Program-made: the position numbers and the translations under genes
Assembly (NCBI GenBank): GCA_025936115.1
Contig: JAICTZ010000026.1
Coordinates: forward strand, 26,982 to 90,981
Length of the DNA stretch: 64,000 nucleotides
Source: Polyangiaceae bacterium
GTDB lineage: Bacteria; Myxococcota_A; Polyangia; Polyangiales; Polyangiaceae
Direction of reading: 5' to 3'
Notes under the pieces: model-generated
What the model was told of the DNA's origin: nothing
Databases searched by the model: none
Seen by the model: only the letters and a program-made list of their open reading frames with translations
In this document: piece by piece, positions 51,464 through 60,353 of the stretch
Layout: every line of letters starts with the position of its first letter
Numbering within the stretch: position 1 is the first letter of the stretch

Positions 51464-52899
51464 TGCCCGAACCACCTTATCCCCGTGACGACGACGGCCG
51501 CGAGCTCGAGCGCATGGCGAGCCTCTTCCGCCGCGCGCTCCACGCCTGGCCGCTCACGCTGCTCGTGGTGTCGCTCGCCGCGTTCGCGTGTTGCGCGTTC
51601 TTGTACTTCCGTCACCCGGGGTACCGCTCGGAGACGGTAATTCTGTACTCGTCCGGCGTCCGACAAACGGATGCCACGGAACAGGACGACAACCCGCGCA
51701 GCGCGAGCGTGCGCTTGAAGGAGCTCTTGATGTCGCGCCCGAAGCTCGCGCAAGTCGTGACGCGCTTCGGCCTGTATTCCGAAACACGGGCTCAATACGG
51801 CGTGAGCGACGCTGTCGAGGAGCTGAAGCGCCACATCGAGTTCAAGGCGCCCGGCGGCGACACGTTCAGCATCGCGTTCACGGGCACTTCGCCGAGCGAA
51901 GCGCAGAAGGTGACGCAGGCGCTCGCCGACCTGGTCGTCGCGGGCGACGCCGAGCTCAGGAAGACGCAAGCGGAACAAGCCCGCGACTTCTTGACGACCG
52001 AGCGTGCCCACAAGGGCGAGGAGCTCCGCGACGCCGAGCAGCGCCTCGCCGAGTTCATGGGTAAACACCGCCGCTTCGCGCTCGATACGACGCCGCTCGC
52101 CGCGGGCGCCGCCATTCGCGCGAGCATGGCGCCGTCGACCGCTGCAGCGACGCCGGCGTACGTCTCGCGTGCACCGCGCCGGGAGTCGAATCCATCGGGC
52201 GGCGGTGCGGCGAGCCCGGCGCCCGCCGCGAGCGCGTCAGCGGACGCCGCGGAGCGCGCCCGCGCCGTCGCCGCGCTCGCCGCCGCGCGCGCGAACCTCG
52301 CCGAACAGCTCGAGCATTACACGCCCGCCCACCCCGACGTGCGCGCCGCACAGGCCGAGCTGGATCGCGCCACGGCTCGCGTCGCGGCGCTCGGCGCCGA
52401 AGCGAAACCGGCCCCCGCGCCCGCCGCGGCCGAACCCGCCCCCGTCGCGCATGCGGCGCCGGCGAATCCCGCGCACCACGTCGCCATGGCGGTGCTCCCG
52501 CCGCCCCGCCCCGGCGAGCACGGCGAGGACGTTGTCGGGCTCGAAACCGAATGGCTCAAGCTCACGCGTGACGTGACGGCCGCGCGCCAGCGCGTCGACC
52601 AAGTGGACGCCGCGCTCTTCAAGGCCGACGTGCTCGCGAGCTCGGAGCGCGCGGGCCGCGCCGTACAGATCTCCGTGATCGATCCGGCGTTCTTGCCGGA
52701 GCGGCCGATTGGCCTCGGGCTCAATCTGGTGATCGCCATTTTCCTCGGTGTCGGGTTGGTGCTCGGGCTCTTCGCCGCGCTACTTGCCGCGGCGTTCGAC
52801 GACCGCATCTACCGCGCGAGCGACGCGCAAGACGCAACTGCGATCCTCGTGGAGGTTCCGAAGTTCAGCTCCCGACGGAGGGCCTATGCCGCACAGTGA
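51463..52899 (+). CDS. Wzz/GNVR-type chain-length protein 2
   Basis: A 478-residue polysaccharide copolymerase without kinase: helices at about 25-46 and 425-450, and an extended periplasmic coiled coil (DAEQRLAEFMGKHRRF, ANLAEQLEHYTPAHPDVRAAQAELDRA). Two Ala/Pro-rich inserts (about 212-260 and 310-345) interrupt the coils. It would control chain length and link the polymerase to the Wza channel; the cytoplasmic kinase is the next gene, overlapping by 14 bases. Confidence 0.85.
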   Translation: MPEPPYPRDDDGRELERMASLFRRALHAWPLTLLVVSLAAFACCAFLYFRHPGYRSETVILYSSGVRQTDATEQDDNPRSASVRLKELLMSRPKLAQVVTRFGLYSETRAQYGVSDAVEELKRHIEFKAPGGDTFSIAFTGTSPSEAQKVTQALADLVVAGDAELRKTQAEQARDFLTTERAHKGEELRDAEQRLAEFMGKHRRFALDTTPLAAGAAIRASMAPSTAAATPAYVSRAPRRESNPSGGGAASPAPAASASADAAERARAVAALAAARANLAEQLEHYTPAHPDVRAAQAELDRATARVAALGAEAKPAPAPAAAEPAPVAHAAPANPAHHVAMAVLPPPRPGEHGEDVVGLETEWLKLTRDVTAARQRVDQVDAALFKADVLASSERAGRAVQISVIDPAFLPERPIGLGLNLVIAIFLGVGLVLGLFAALLAAAFDDRIYRASDAQDATAILVEVPKFSSRRRAYAAQ

Positions 52900-53908
52900 G
52901 AGTCTGAGATTCAAACGCACGATCATCGAGAACTGGACGTTGCCCCCCGATCGCCCCGCACACCTCGAGCCGGTGCACCCGCGTGAACCGCAGGTGCAGC
53001 TGCCGTCGCTCGGGCGCGACGTGCCTTTCGAACCCGTGCCAGCGACCGTGACGGCAGCGAAACGCTCCTTCGAATCCGACGATCCGGTCATCGAGCAACG
53101 GGGCGTCGAGCCTCCAGCAGCCGAGCCGGAGCGAAACGTCGCGCCCGACCCCGCCGTCGTGCCGCCGAATCCTCCGGCAGACGGCCAGCCGCGCACCACC
53201 TTGATGCGCTGGACCGATACGGAGGCCATCGTCGCACCCGGCCGCGCCACGCAGCACGTCGAGGTGCACGAGCTCGTCGAAATCCCGACCGAGCTCGACC
53301 CGCGGCTCGTCATGCTCTACGCGCACGCGAGCGAACAGGCGCGGGCGTATCGGCTGCTCCGGCACCGGCTCCTGGCGCTCGGCGATCCGCGCGTCATCGC
53401 CGTCACGAGCGCGGAGCGCGGCGAAGGCAAGACGACCTGCGCCGCGAACCTCGGACTTGCGCTCGCCGACGAGACGCTCGCGCGCGTCCTCTTGATCGAC
53501 GCGAATCTGCGGCGTCCGTCGCTGGCGCAGGCGTTCGGCTTCGAGCCGTCCGACAGTTTCATCGAGCGACTCGCCATGAACCGCGACGTGACACCGCCGT
53601 ATCTCGTCGCTGCCGTGCGCGGCACGCGCTTGCACATCGCGGCGCTGCCGCAACAACGGCCACGGTCGGGCCACATCGATCGGCTACTTTTCACGGCTGC
53701 GCTGCACGATCTCAAGAACGAGTACGACTACATCGTGATCGACGCGGCGGGAGTGTTCGAAAGCGCCGACGCCGACGTCGCCGGCGAATGTGCCGACGGC
53801 GTGCTGCTCACGGCGCGCGCGGGCTCTTCCCATCGGCGCGCCATCGAATCCGCCATCGAGCAGCTGCATCCGACGCGCGTCTTCGGCACGGTGCTCCTCG
53901 ACTCCTGA
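52886..53908 (+). CDS. BY-kinase (CpsD/CapB family) without tyrosine tail
   Basis: A 340-residue cytoplasmic ATPase. The N-terminal 165 residues are a Pro-rich, apparently disordered extension; the kinase domain has Walker A (SAERGEGKTT, K182), Walker A' (VLLIDANLRRPSL) and Walker B (YDYIVIDAAG). The tyrosine-rich C-terminal tail that such kinases autophosphorylate is absent, as the protein ends at VFGTVLLDS. It may use other sites or act mainly as an ATPase on the chain-length protein. GGAGG precedes the ATG at 52886. Confidence 0.9.
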   Translation: MPHSESLRFKRTIIENWTLPPDRPAHLEPVHPREPQVQLPSLGRDVPFEPVPATVTAAKRSFESDDPVIEQRGVEPPAAEPERNVAPDPAVVPPNPPADGQPRTTLMRWTDTEAIVAPGRATQHVEVHELVEIPTELDPRLVMLYAHASEQARAYRLLRHRLLALGDPRVIAVTSAERGEGKTTCAANLGLALADETLARVLLIDANLRRPSLAQAFGFEPSDSFIERLAMNRDVTPPYLVAAVRGTRLHIAALPQQRPRSGHIDRLLFTAALHDLKNEYDYIVIDAAGVFESADADVAGECADGVLLTARAGSSHRRAIESAIEQLHPTRVFGTVLLDS

Positions 53909-53918
53909 GCGGACGCGC

Positions 53919-55013
53919 ATGGCCTTCCACCGCAACGTTCACCGCTGGCTCACGGGTTACGCCGAGCAACTTTGGCGCACCAAGCACGAGCCGCCCGTGA
54001 GCGGCCCCCGTCACATCCTGTTCGCGCTCTGCGACCACTACGAGCCGCTCTGGGGCGACGCCGACGACGCTCGCGGTCGCGAGCGCGTCGAACGCTGGGA
54101 ACGCACGTACGGCGGGACGCTCGGCGAGTTCCGCGACGCCGACGGCCGGCCGCCCCGTCACTCTTTCTTCTTTCCGGGCGAGCAGTACCAGCCATACTTC
54201 CTCGACGCGCTCGGAACGCTCGCGCGCAAGGGTTTCGGCGAGGTGGAGGTTCACCTGCACCACGACGGCGACGACGCGGCGAAACTCACGCACGATCTCG
54301 GCCGCTACATCGCGACGTACGCCGAGCACGGCCACTTGACGCGCGCTCCCGACGGCCGCCCGCGCTACGCGTTCATTCACGGCAATTGGTGCCTCGCCAA
54401 TTGCCGCCCCGACGGCCGTTACTGCGGCGTGGATTCCGAGCTCGCGGTCCTGTTCGAGACCGGCTGTTACGCGGACTTCACGTTCCCGTCGGCCCCCGAC
54501 TCGACGCAGCCGAACATCGTCAATCAGATCTATTGGCCGACCGGCGACCCGCACAGCGCGCGCGCTCACGAACACGGCGTGCGCGCCCGCGTCGGCACCG
54601 TGATGCGCGATCGCATCCTGATGATCCAGGGACCGCTCGCCCTCGCGCGCCGTAAGCTCGGCGTGCGCATCGAGAGCTCGGCGCTCACGGCGCGCGATCC
54701 CGGCACGCCCGATCGCATCGCCACCTGGGTCGCGCAGGACATCCACGTCGAGGGCCGGCCCGAATGGACCTTCGTGAAGGTGCACACGCACGGCGCTCCC
54801 GAGGCGCAGGCGGGCGCGCTGCTCGGCGAGCCCGGGCGCGCGCTGCACCGCGAGCTCACGCGCAAATACAACGACGGCCGGAACTACGTCCTCCACTACG
54901 TGACGGCGCGCGAGATGTTCAACATCGCGCTCGCCGGCATGCAGGGCAAGTCCGGCGACCCGAATCTCTTTCGCGACTACGCCCTCCCTCCACCCCCGAT
55001 AGCCGCATGTTAG
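53919..55013 (+). CDS. Uncharacterised, deacetylase-like locus protein
   Basis: A 364-residue soluble protein I cannot name with certainty. It has ordered His/Asp motifs: LCDHYEP near residue 36, RHSFFFPGEQY, VEVHLHHDGD, FIHGNWCLANC, GCYADFTFPSAPD and VKVHTHGA. The order (Asp-His, then His-x-His-His, then a Pro/Gly loop, then His near the end) resembles polysaccharide deacetylases, and context supports a role in sugar or polymer modification. It has no signal peptide. It overlaps the next gene by seven bases and lies 10 bases from the kinase gene, so it is an operon member. Confidence 0.7.
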   Translation: MAFHRNVHRWLTGYAEQLWRTKHEPPVSGPRHILFALCDHYEPLWGDADDARGRERVERWERTYGGTLGEFRDADGRPPRHSFFFPGEQYQPYFLDALGTLARKGFGEVEVHLHHDGDDAAKLTHDLGRYIATYAEHGHLTRAPDGRPRYAFIHGNWCLANCRPDGRYCGVDSELAVLFETGCYADFTFPSAPDSTQPNIVNQIYWPTGDPHSARAHEHGVRARVGTVMRDRILMIQGPLALARRKLGVRIESSALTARDPGTPDRIATWVAQDIHVEGRPEWTFVKVHTHGAPEAQAGALLGEPGRALHRELTRKYNDGRNYVLHYVTAREMFNIALAGMQGKSGDPNLFRDYALPPPPIAAC

Positions 55014-56380
55014 ACTTGTACGGTTTCCTCTTTCAGCGCGTGCTCTACCCGGGCCTGCAGAGCGGAATCAAACGGCGTCCGACGCTCGACCACCTGCGCG
55101 AGCTCGAGCGCACGCAGTGGTGCTCGCTCGACGAGCTCCACGCCATCCAGGAGCGCGAGCTCAAACGCCTGCTGCTGCACGTGTTCGAGAACGTGCCGTT
55201 CGCCCGGCAGAAGTACGCGAGCGCCGGCGTCGGGCTCGGGGAAATCCAGCACCTCGACGAGCTCGTGAAACTTCCGCTGCTCACGCGCGACGAGGCAAGC
55301 GAGCATGCCGCCGCGCGCCGTTCGGTAGCGCCGCCGTTCGCCGCGATCGACAAGTCCACGAGCGGCACGACGGGGCGCCCCCTCGCCTTTGCCTACGATC
55401 GCGGTTCCGAATACTGGCGGCAAGCGACGAAGTTTCGCGGCTACGGCTGGGCCGGCTACCAGCTCGGCGATCCGGCGATTCACTTCTGGGGCTCGCCCTC
55501 GCTCACACCGCCCCCGCTCAAGCGCAGGCTCAAAGAGTCGCTCGATCATTCCTTCCGGCGCGAAACTTACGTGGACTGCACGGAGCGATCGGAGCAGGCG
55601 CTCGACCGCGTGGTCGCGCGCATCCGGCGCGTCAAACCGCGCGTCATGGTGTGTTACGCGCAGGCCGCCGCCGCGCTCGCCCGTCACGTCAACGCCAAGG
55701 GCTTGCGGGACTGGGCGGATATCAACGTGATCTGTGCCGCGGAGCGCGTGTGGCCGAGCGATCGCGCGGCGATGATTCAAGCGTTCGGGCCCGGAGTGTT
55801 CGAGACCTACGGCAACCGCGAAGTGATGTTGATCGCCGCCGAGTGCGAGGCGCACGCCGGACTTCACATTTCGATGGAGAACCTCATCGTCGAAATCATC
55901 GTGCGCGACGGGGACCGGCAGCGTCCCGCCGCGCCGGGCGAACTCGGCGAAGTCGCGATCACGGATTTGCACAACTACGGCGCCCCCTTCGTCCGTTACC
56001 TGACGGGCGATTTGGCCGTCGCGCATCCCGCGGAGCGCTGCGCGTGCGGGCGCTGGCTCTCGCGCCTCGAGCGCATCGAGGGCCGCGCGACCGAGACTTT
56101 GCGCGACGGGCAGGGAAACCCCGTGAGCGGCATGTTCTTCATCGCGCTTTTTGCGTTCTTGGCCGACAAAGTTCGCGAGTTTCAGGTCGTGCAGCGCCGC
56201 GACAAGGCCATCGATTTGCGGCTCGTGCCCGTCGGTGAGCTCGACCCGGCCTTCCTCGAGGCCCTCCAGCGTCACATCGCGAAACACTTGCCGGGCATTC
56301 CTCTGCGCCCCGAGATCGTGAGAGAACTGTTGCCTGATCGAAGCGGCAAGCTGCGCGTCGTGGTAGTCGAGAAAAACTGA
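55007..56380 (+). CDS. PaaK/CapK-like adenylate-forming ligase, copy B
   Basis: A 457-residue protein like phenylacetate-CoA ligase and CapK. The AMP-binding loop is KSTSGTTGRPLAF (from K116), with RGYGWAGY, FETYGNREVMLIAAECE, LHNYGAPFVRYLTGD and a terminal GKLRVVVVEKN. Homology to the protein at 23643-25094 is strong over the whole length. In capsule loci such proteins are believed to activate an acyl group for polymer decoration, but the substrate is unproven. The ATG overlaps the preceding stop. Confidence 0.9.
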   Translation: MLDLYGFLFQRVLYPGLQSGIKRRPTLDHLRELERTQWCSLDELHAIQERELKRLLLHVFENVPFARQKYASAGVGLGEIQHLDELVKLPLLTRDEASEHAAARRSVAPPFAAIDKSTSGTTGRPLAFAYDRGSEYWRQATKFRGYGWAGYQLGDPAIHFWGSPSLTPPPLKRRLKESLDHSFRRETYVDCTERSEQALDRVVARIRRVKPRVMVCYAQAAAALARHVNAKGLRDWADINVICAAERVWPSDRAAMIQAFGPGVFETYGNREVMLIAAECEAHAGLHISMENLIVEIIVRDGDRQRPAAPGELGEVAITDLHNYGAPFVRYLTGDLAVAHPAERCACGRWLSRLERIEGRATETLRDGQGNPVSGMFFIALFAFLADKVREFQVVQRRDKAIDLRLVPVGELDPAFLEALQRHIAKHLPGIPLRPEIVRELLPDRSGKLRVVVVEKN

Positions 56381-56384
56381 ACCG

Positions 56385-57749
56385 ATGCCAGAGCGGCGGG
56401 TCGGAGTCGGACGCTCGCGCTTCAGCGCCCTCGGCGCTGCGCTCGCGCTCGCCCTCGTGTCCACTCGGAGCGTTGCCGCACCGCCGAAGCTCCAAGCCGT
56501 CGGCGACACTTCGGTCGGTGTCAGCGACAACGCGACATCGGCGCCGGACGTTCCGCTCGAGGGCGGCGCCTCGAAAGCGCCCGGCGCGTTCATCGTACTG
56601 CGCCCGGGGCTCATCCTCGGCCTGCTCTCGCCCCGCACCGTGCAGCGCCTTTCTTACACCTTCGACTACGATCTCTACTTCACGCGTTCGGCCACGAACA
56701 GCGCCTCCAACCGCCTCGATTACCGCGCATTTTTCGACATCGCACCGGGCCTCAACGCCATCGTGGGAGCGGCGGCGACTGAATCGGACAGTTACGCGTC
56801 GCTCACCTTCGCGCCACCCGGGTCGAGCGCGCTGCCGTTCTTGCCCGGCGCGAGCACGCGGCTCTTTCAGGGTAGCGCCGACGAAATGGTGAGCGACGAT
56901 TTCGCCGTCGGCTGGCGCGGCTGGGAGAGCGCAGGCGTCGTGTATGCCACGCCGATTACCGGGACCGCGCCCGAGACGCTCTCACCGAACTTGCGGCTCG
57001 GCGCGGAATACAGCTGGCTCGGTAGCGCCGCCGGCGTCGAGGCGCGCACCGATTATACCGTCGTCCATAACGGTATCCTGGCTGACGGTACCCAAGTGCC
57101 GCTCCAGCGCCAGCTCGTCACCCGGGCCGTCGCGCTTTACCGCCGCGATATCGGCCGTTATTTTTCGACACGCTTCGACGCGGGCGCCGCACGCGTCGAT
57201 TGGCTCGAGACCCACAAAACCTATTACTACCCGACGGGTTCCGCGACGCTCGGCTACGCCGACACCTTCGGCGACGCCACCCTCACCTACGCTCACGCCA
57301 TCACGACGAACGTCCTGATGGGCCAACAGTACCTCTCCGACGAAGTACGCCTGCGCGGCGCCATTCCGCTCGATCAGAAATCCATCTTCTCGCTCGCGGC
57401 GACCGCGGGTTATCAGACGGGACGCTTGCTCGACGAAAACGCCCGTCTTGCGACGCACGTCTCCCTTCTCCTCACGGACGTCACGTTCGGCTGGCAAACG
57501 ACGCCCTGGCTGCTGCTCGGCGTGCGGGCTCAACACATCGACCAGCGCTCGGACGTGCGCGTCGCCACGCTGCCCGTGAGCTTCGTGCAAAACAGCATCA
57601 TGCTCGGCGCTTCCGTGAAATTTCCGCCGGATCCGGACATGCCTGCCGCGTATCGCTCCCCCCGCCGTGTCGACCGTACCGACGAGCTCAGAACGGCGAC
57701 CGTCCCGGACGGCCAGGCCATCGCCGCACCGGCTAGCCGCAGTCGCTGA
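56385..57749 (+). CDS. Outer-membrane beta-barrel protein of the locus
   Basis: A 454-residue protein with a signal peptide cut near VAA-PP (31) and many amphipathic strands with Tyr/aromatic girdles, such as YTFDYDLYFTRSA and TLTYAHAITTNVLMG. It resembles BBP2-type outer-membrane barrels found in exopolysaccharide loci. Because Wza here is too short to span the outer membrane, this barrel is a good candidate for the exit pore (inference). It starts four bases after the PaaK-like gene. Confidence 0.8.
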   Translation: MPERRVGVGRSRFSALGAALALALVSTRSVAAPPKLQAVGDTSVGVSDNATSAPDVPLEGGASKAPGAFIVLRPGLILGLLSPRTVQRLSYTFDYDLYFTRSATNSASNRLDYRAFFDIAPGLNAIVGAAATESDSYASLTFAPPGSSALPFLPGASTRLFQGSADEMVSDDFAVGWRGWESAGVVYATPITGTAPETLSPNLRLGAEYSWLGSAAGVEARTDYTVVHNGILADGTQVPLQRQLVTRAVALYRRDIGRYFSTRFDAGAARVDWLETHKTYYYPTGSATLGYADTFGDATLTYAHAITTNVLMGQQYLSDEVRLRGAIPLDQKSIFSLAATAGYQTGRLLDENARLATHVSLLLTDVTFGWQTTPWLLLGVRAQHIDQRSDVRVATLPVSFVQNSIMLGASVKFPPDPDMPAAYRSPRRVDRTDELRTATVPDGQAIAAPASRSR

Positions 57750-57938
57750 CAGTTTCGACCCGGCACGGAAGGCGCGACATTCGAGCTTGCGCCGGGCGTG
57801 CCACAGCCGGCAACCTGCTGCGCGTGACTACGGATCTCACCGTGGCGAGATGGACGACGAGCGCACTTGTCGCGCGGCCGAAACGCCCGGCGCCGAAACG
57901 CGCTTAAACCGGCCCACGTCTTGCAAGAAGTCGCCGCC

Positions 57939-59219
57939 ATGGAAGAACGCATTGCCGTCATCGGGCTCGGCTACGTCGGATTGCCGATCGCATTGGCTTT
58001 TGCACGTCGCTTTCCGGGCACCATCGGCTTCGATCTCAATCCGCAACGAGTGGACGCTTTGCGCCGCGGCATCGACAGCACCAACGAAGTCGATTCCTCC
58101 GCGCTCAAGCAGACGACCCTCGAAGTCACCACCGACGACAAGGCGCTCGAACGCGCGAACTTCTTCGTCGTCGCCGTGCCTACTCCGATTGACAGCGACC
58201 ATCGTCCCGACCTCACCCCGGTGCTCAAAGCGAGCGAGACGGTCGGCAAACGCATGAAAGCCGGCAGCGCCATCGTGTACGAGTCCACGGTTTATCCCGG
58301 CGTGACCGAGGACATCTGCGGACCGGTGCTCGAAAAGACGAGCGGCCTCAAGCGCGGCCGCGACTTCAAGCTCGGCTATTCGCCCGAGCGCATCAACCCC
58401 GGCGACCGCGAGCACTCCTTCGAGAAGATCGTCAAGGTCGTGTCGGGCGAGGATCAGGAAACGCTCGACCGCGTCGCCCGCGTCTACGAGACGGTCGTCG
58501 ACGCCGGTTGCTACCGCGCGCCGTCCATTCGCGTCGCCGAGGCGGCCAAGGCCGTCGAGAACGTGCAGCGCGATCTCAATATCGCGCTCATGAACGAGCT
58601 CTCGCTCATCTGCGACCGTATCGGCATCCGCACCCGCGACGTGCTGAACGCCGCCGGGACCAAGTGGAACTTCTTGCGCTTCGAGCCGGGTCTCGTGGGC
58701 GGACACTGCATCGGCGTCGATCCTTACTATCTGACCACGCTCGCCGAGTCGGTGGGCTACCACCCGCAAGTGATTCTCGCCGGCCGGCGCATCAACGAGG
58801 GCATGGGGCCGTGGGTCGCGCAGCGGCTCGTCAAGCACCTCGCTCGCATGGACGTGCGCATCCAAGGCGCGCGCGTCGGCGTGCTCGGGCTCACCTTCAA
58901 GCAAGACGTACCCGATCTGCGGAACACGAAGGTGGTCGACATCGTGCACGAGCTGCAGCAATTCGGCATCGAACCCATCGTTCACGATCCGCTGGTCGAG
59001 GCTGAGGGCCACAGCGCTGAATCTCCGCTGCGCATGCAGCCGTGGTCCGAGTTCACGGGCCTCGACGCCCTGATCCTCGCCGTGCCGCACCGTCAGATCT
59101 TGCAGCTGCCGCGGCAGGAGCTCTTCGGCGCCGTGCGCGAAAATGGCTTGTTCATGGACCTGAAAGGGGCCATCCCGCCGAGCGAGGTGCGTCCAGACCT
59201 CAAGTATTGGAGCCTCTGA
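57939..59219 (+). CDS. tviB: UDP-HexNAc 6-dehydrogenase (TviB/WbpO type)
   Basis: A 426-residue nucleotide sugar dehydrogenase. NAD-binding GLGYVG (9-14), the TPIDSDHRPDL loop, SPERINPGD and the catalytic Cys257 in GGHCIGVDPYYL identify it. The ERINPGD and GGHCIGVDPYYL variants are those of UDP-GlcNAc/UDP-GalNAc dehydrogenases rather than UDP-glucose dehydrogenase. Two NAD-linked steps give UDP-HexNAcA. The ATG at 57939 is right for the Rossmann start. The 189-base gap before it is the only long gap in this half of the operon and may hold a promoter. The partner epimerase follows three bases later. Confidence 0.93.
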   Translation: MEERIAVIGLGYVGLPIALAFARRFPGTIGFDLNPQRVDALRRGIDSTNEVDSSALKQTTLEVTTDDKALERANFFVVAVPTPIDSDHRPDLTPVLKASETVGKRMKAGSAIVYESTVYPGVTEDICGPVLEKTSGLKRGRDFKLGYSPERINPGDREHSFEKIVKVVSGEDQETLDRVARVYETVVDAGCYRAPSIRVAEAAKAVENVQRDLNIALMNELSLICDRIGIRTRDVLNAAGTKWNFLRFEPGLVGGHCIGVDPYYLTTLAESVGYHPQVILAGRRINEGMGPWVAQRLVKHLARMDVRIQGARVGVLGLTFKQDVPDLRNTKVVDIVHELQQFGIEPIVHDPLVEAEGHSAESPLRMQPWSEFTGLDALILAVPHRQILQLPRQELFGAVRENGLFMDLKGAIPPSEVRPDLKYWSL

Positions 59220-59222
59220 GTC

Positions 59223-60353
59223 ATGAGGCGCTTCGAAAGCCTGGGGTCGAGTCTCCGCTCCAACCCGGAACGCTGGCTCGTCACCGGTGCCGCCGGTTTC
59301 ATCGGCTCGCATCTGGTCGAGACACTGCTTCGCTTGAACCAAGAGGTGGTGGGGCTCGATAACTTCGCGACGGGAAGCGCCGCGAACCTCGACGACGTGC
59401 GCGCGCGCGTCGGCGACGAGAGCGCCGCGCGCTTTCGCTTCATCGAAGGCGACGTGCGCGACCGCGCCACGTGCCTCACCGCCCTCGACGGCGTGAGCCT
59501 CGTGCTGCACGAAGCCGCGATCGGCTCCGTCCCGCGCTCGATGGACGACCCCTGGACGACGCACTCGAACAACGTGGACGGCTTCGTGACGCTGCTGCTC
59601 GCCGCGCGCGAAGCGAGCGTTCGCCGCGTCGTCTTTGCCTCGTCGAGCTCGGTCTACGGCGACGACAAGCACAGCCCGAAGCTCGAGAGTCAACTCGGCC
59701 GCCCGCTCTCGCCCTACGCCACGAGCAAACTCGTCGACGAGATTTACGCCGACACCTTCGGGCGCACGCACGGGCTCGACCTGGTCGGCTTGCGCTACTT
59801 CAACGTCTTTGGCCCACGGCAGGATCCGAACGGCGCGTACGCCGCCGTGATCCCGCGCTGGACGGAGGCGCTCATGAGCGGCAAGCAGTGCGTCGTCTAC
59901 GGTGACGGCAGCACGAGCCGCGACTTTTGCTTCGTCGAGAACGTCGTGCAGGCGAACTTGCTCGCCGCGCTCGCGCCCGAAAACGACGTCGCACCCCGCG
60001 TTTTCAACGTGGCGTACGGCGCCCGCACCACGCTGCTCGAGCTGTTCGAGGCGATCCGCGAGCGCTCGGCCGTGTTCCGCCCCGAAGCGGCGAGCGCCAC
60101 GCTGAAGCACGAACCGCCCCGCCCCGGCGACATTGCCCACTCGCTCGCCGCAATCGATCGGGCCCGCGCCTGCCTCGGTTACGAACCTCTGTTCGACCTC
60201 CGCCGCGGCCTCGACGCCACCGTCGGCTGGTATGCCGCGCACGCAGGAATCACTGCGCCGGCCGCGGCCCCGAGCACTCGTTCGCTCAAGGAAACCCATG
60301 ACGTACTCGCGCACGGACATCAACAAGTCCACCATCTTTCGAATTCGCGGTGA
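59223..60353 (+). CDS. tviC: UDP-HexNAc(A) 4-epimerase (TviC/WbpP type)
   Basis: A 376-residue SDR epimerase. SNPERWLVTGAAGFIGSHL, GLDNFATG and the SSSVYGD, SPYATSK (Tyr/Lys pair) and RYFNVFGPRQDPNGAYAAVIPRW segments match WbpP/TviC, which act on N-acetylated UDP-sugars. With the dehydrogenase it should produce UDP-GalNAcA. The final 20 residues run into the STAS gene by 56 bases and are probably a non-essential tail. Confidence 0.93.
   Translation: MRRFESLGSSLRSNPERWLVTGAAGFIGSHLVETLLRLNQEVVGLDNFATGSAANLDDVRARVGDESAARFRFIEGDVRDRATCLTALDGVSLVLHEAAIGSVPRSMDDPWTTHSNNVDGFVTLLLAAREASVRRVVFASSSSVYGDDKHSPKLESQLGRPLSPYATSKLVDEIYADTFGRTHGLDLVGLRYFNVFGPRQDPNGAYAAVIPRWTEALMSGKQCVVYGDGSTSRDFCFVENVVQANLLAALAPENDVAPRVFNVAYGARTTLLELFEAIRERSAVFRPEAASATLKHEPPRPGDIAHSLAAIDRARACLGYEPLFDLRRGLDATVGWYAAHAGITAPAAAPSTRSLKETHDVLAHGHQQVHHLSNSR

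Noticed and set aside
57750..57938. Possible -24/-12 element before the dehydrogenase (CGGCCC, five bases, TTGCA)
   Set aside because: The -24 half is poor and the implied leader is about five bases.
57837..60335. 832-codon minus-strand frame opposite the dehydrogenase and epimerase
   Set aside because: Shadow frame with biased Arg/Asp/Ala composition; the plus strand holds two complete enzymes.
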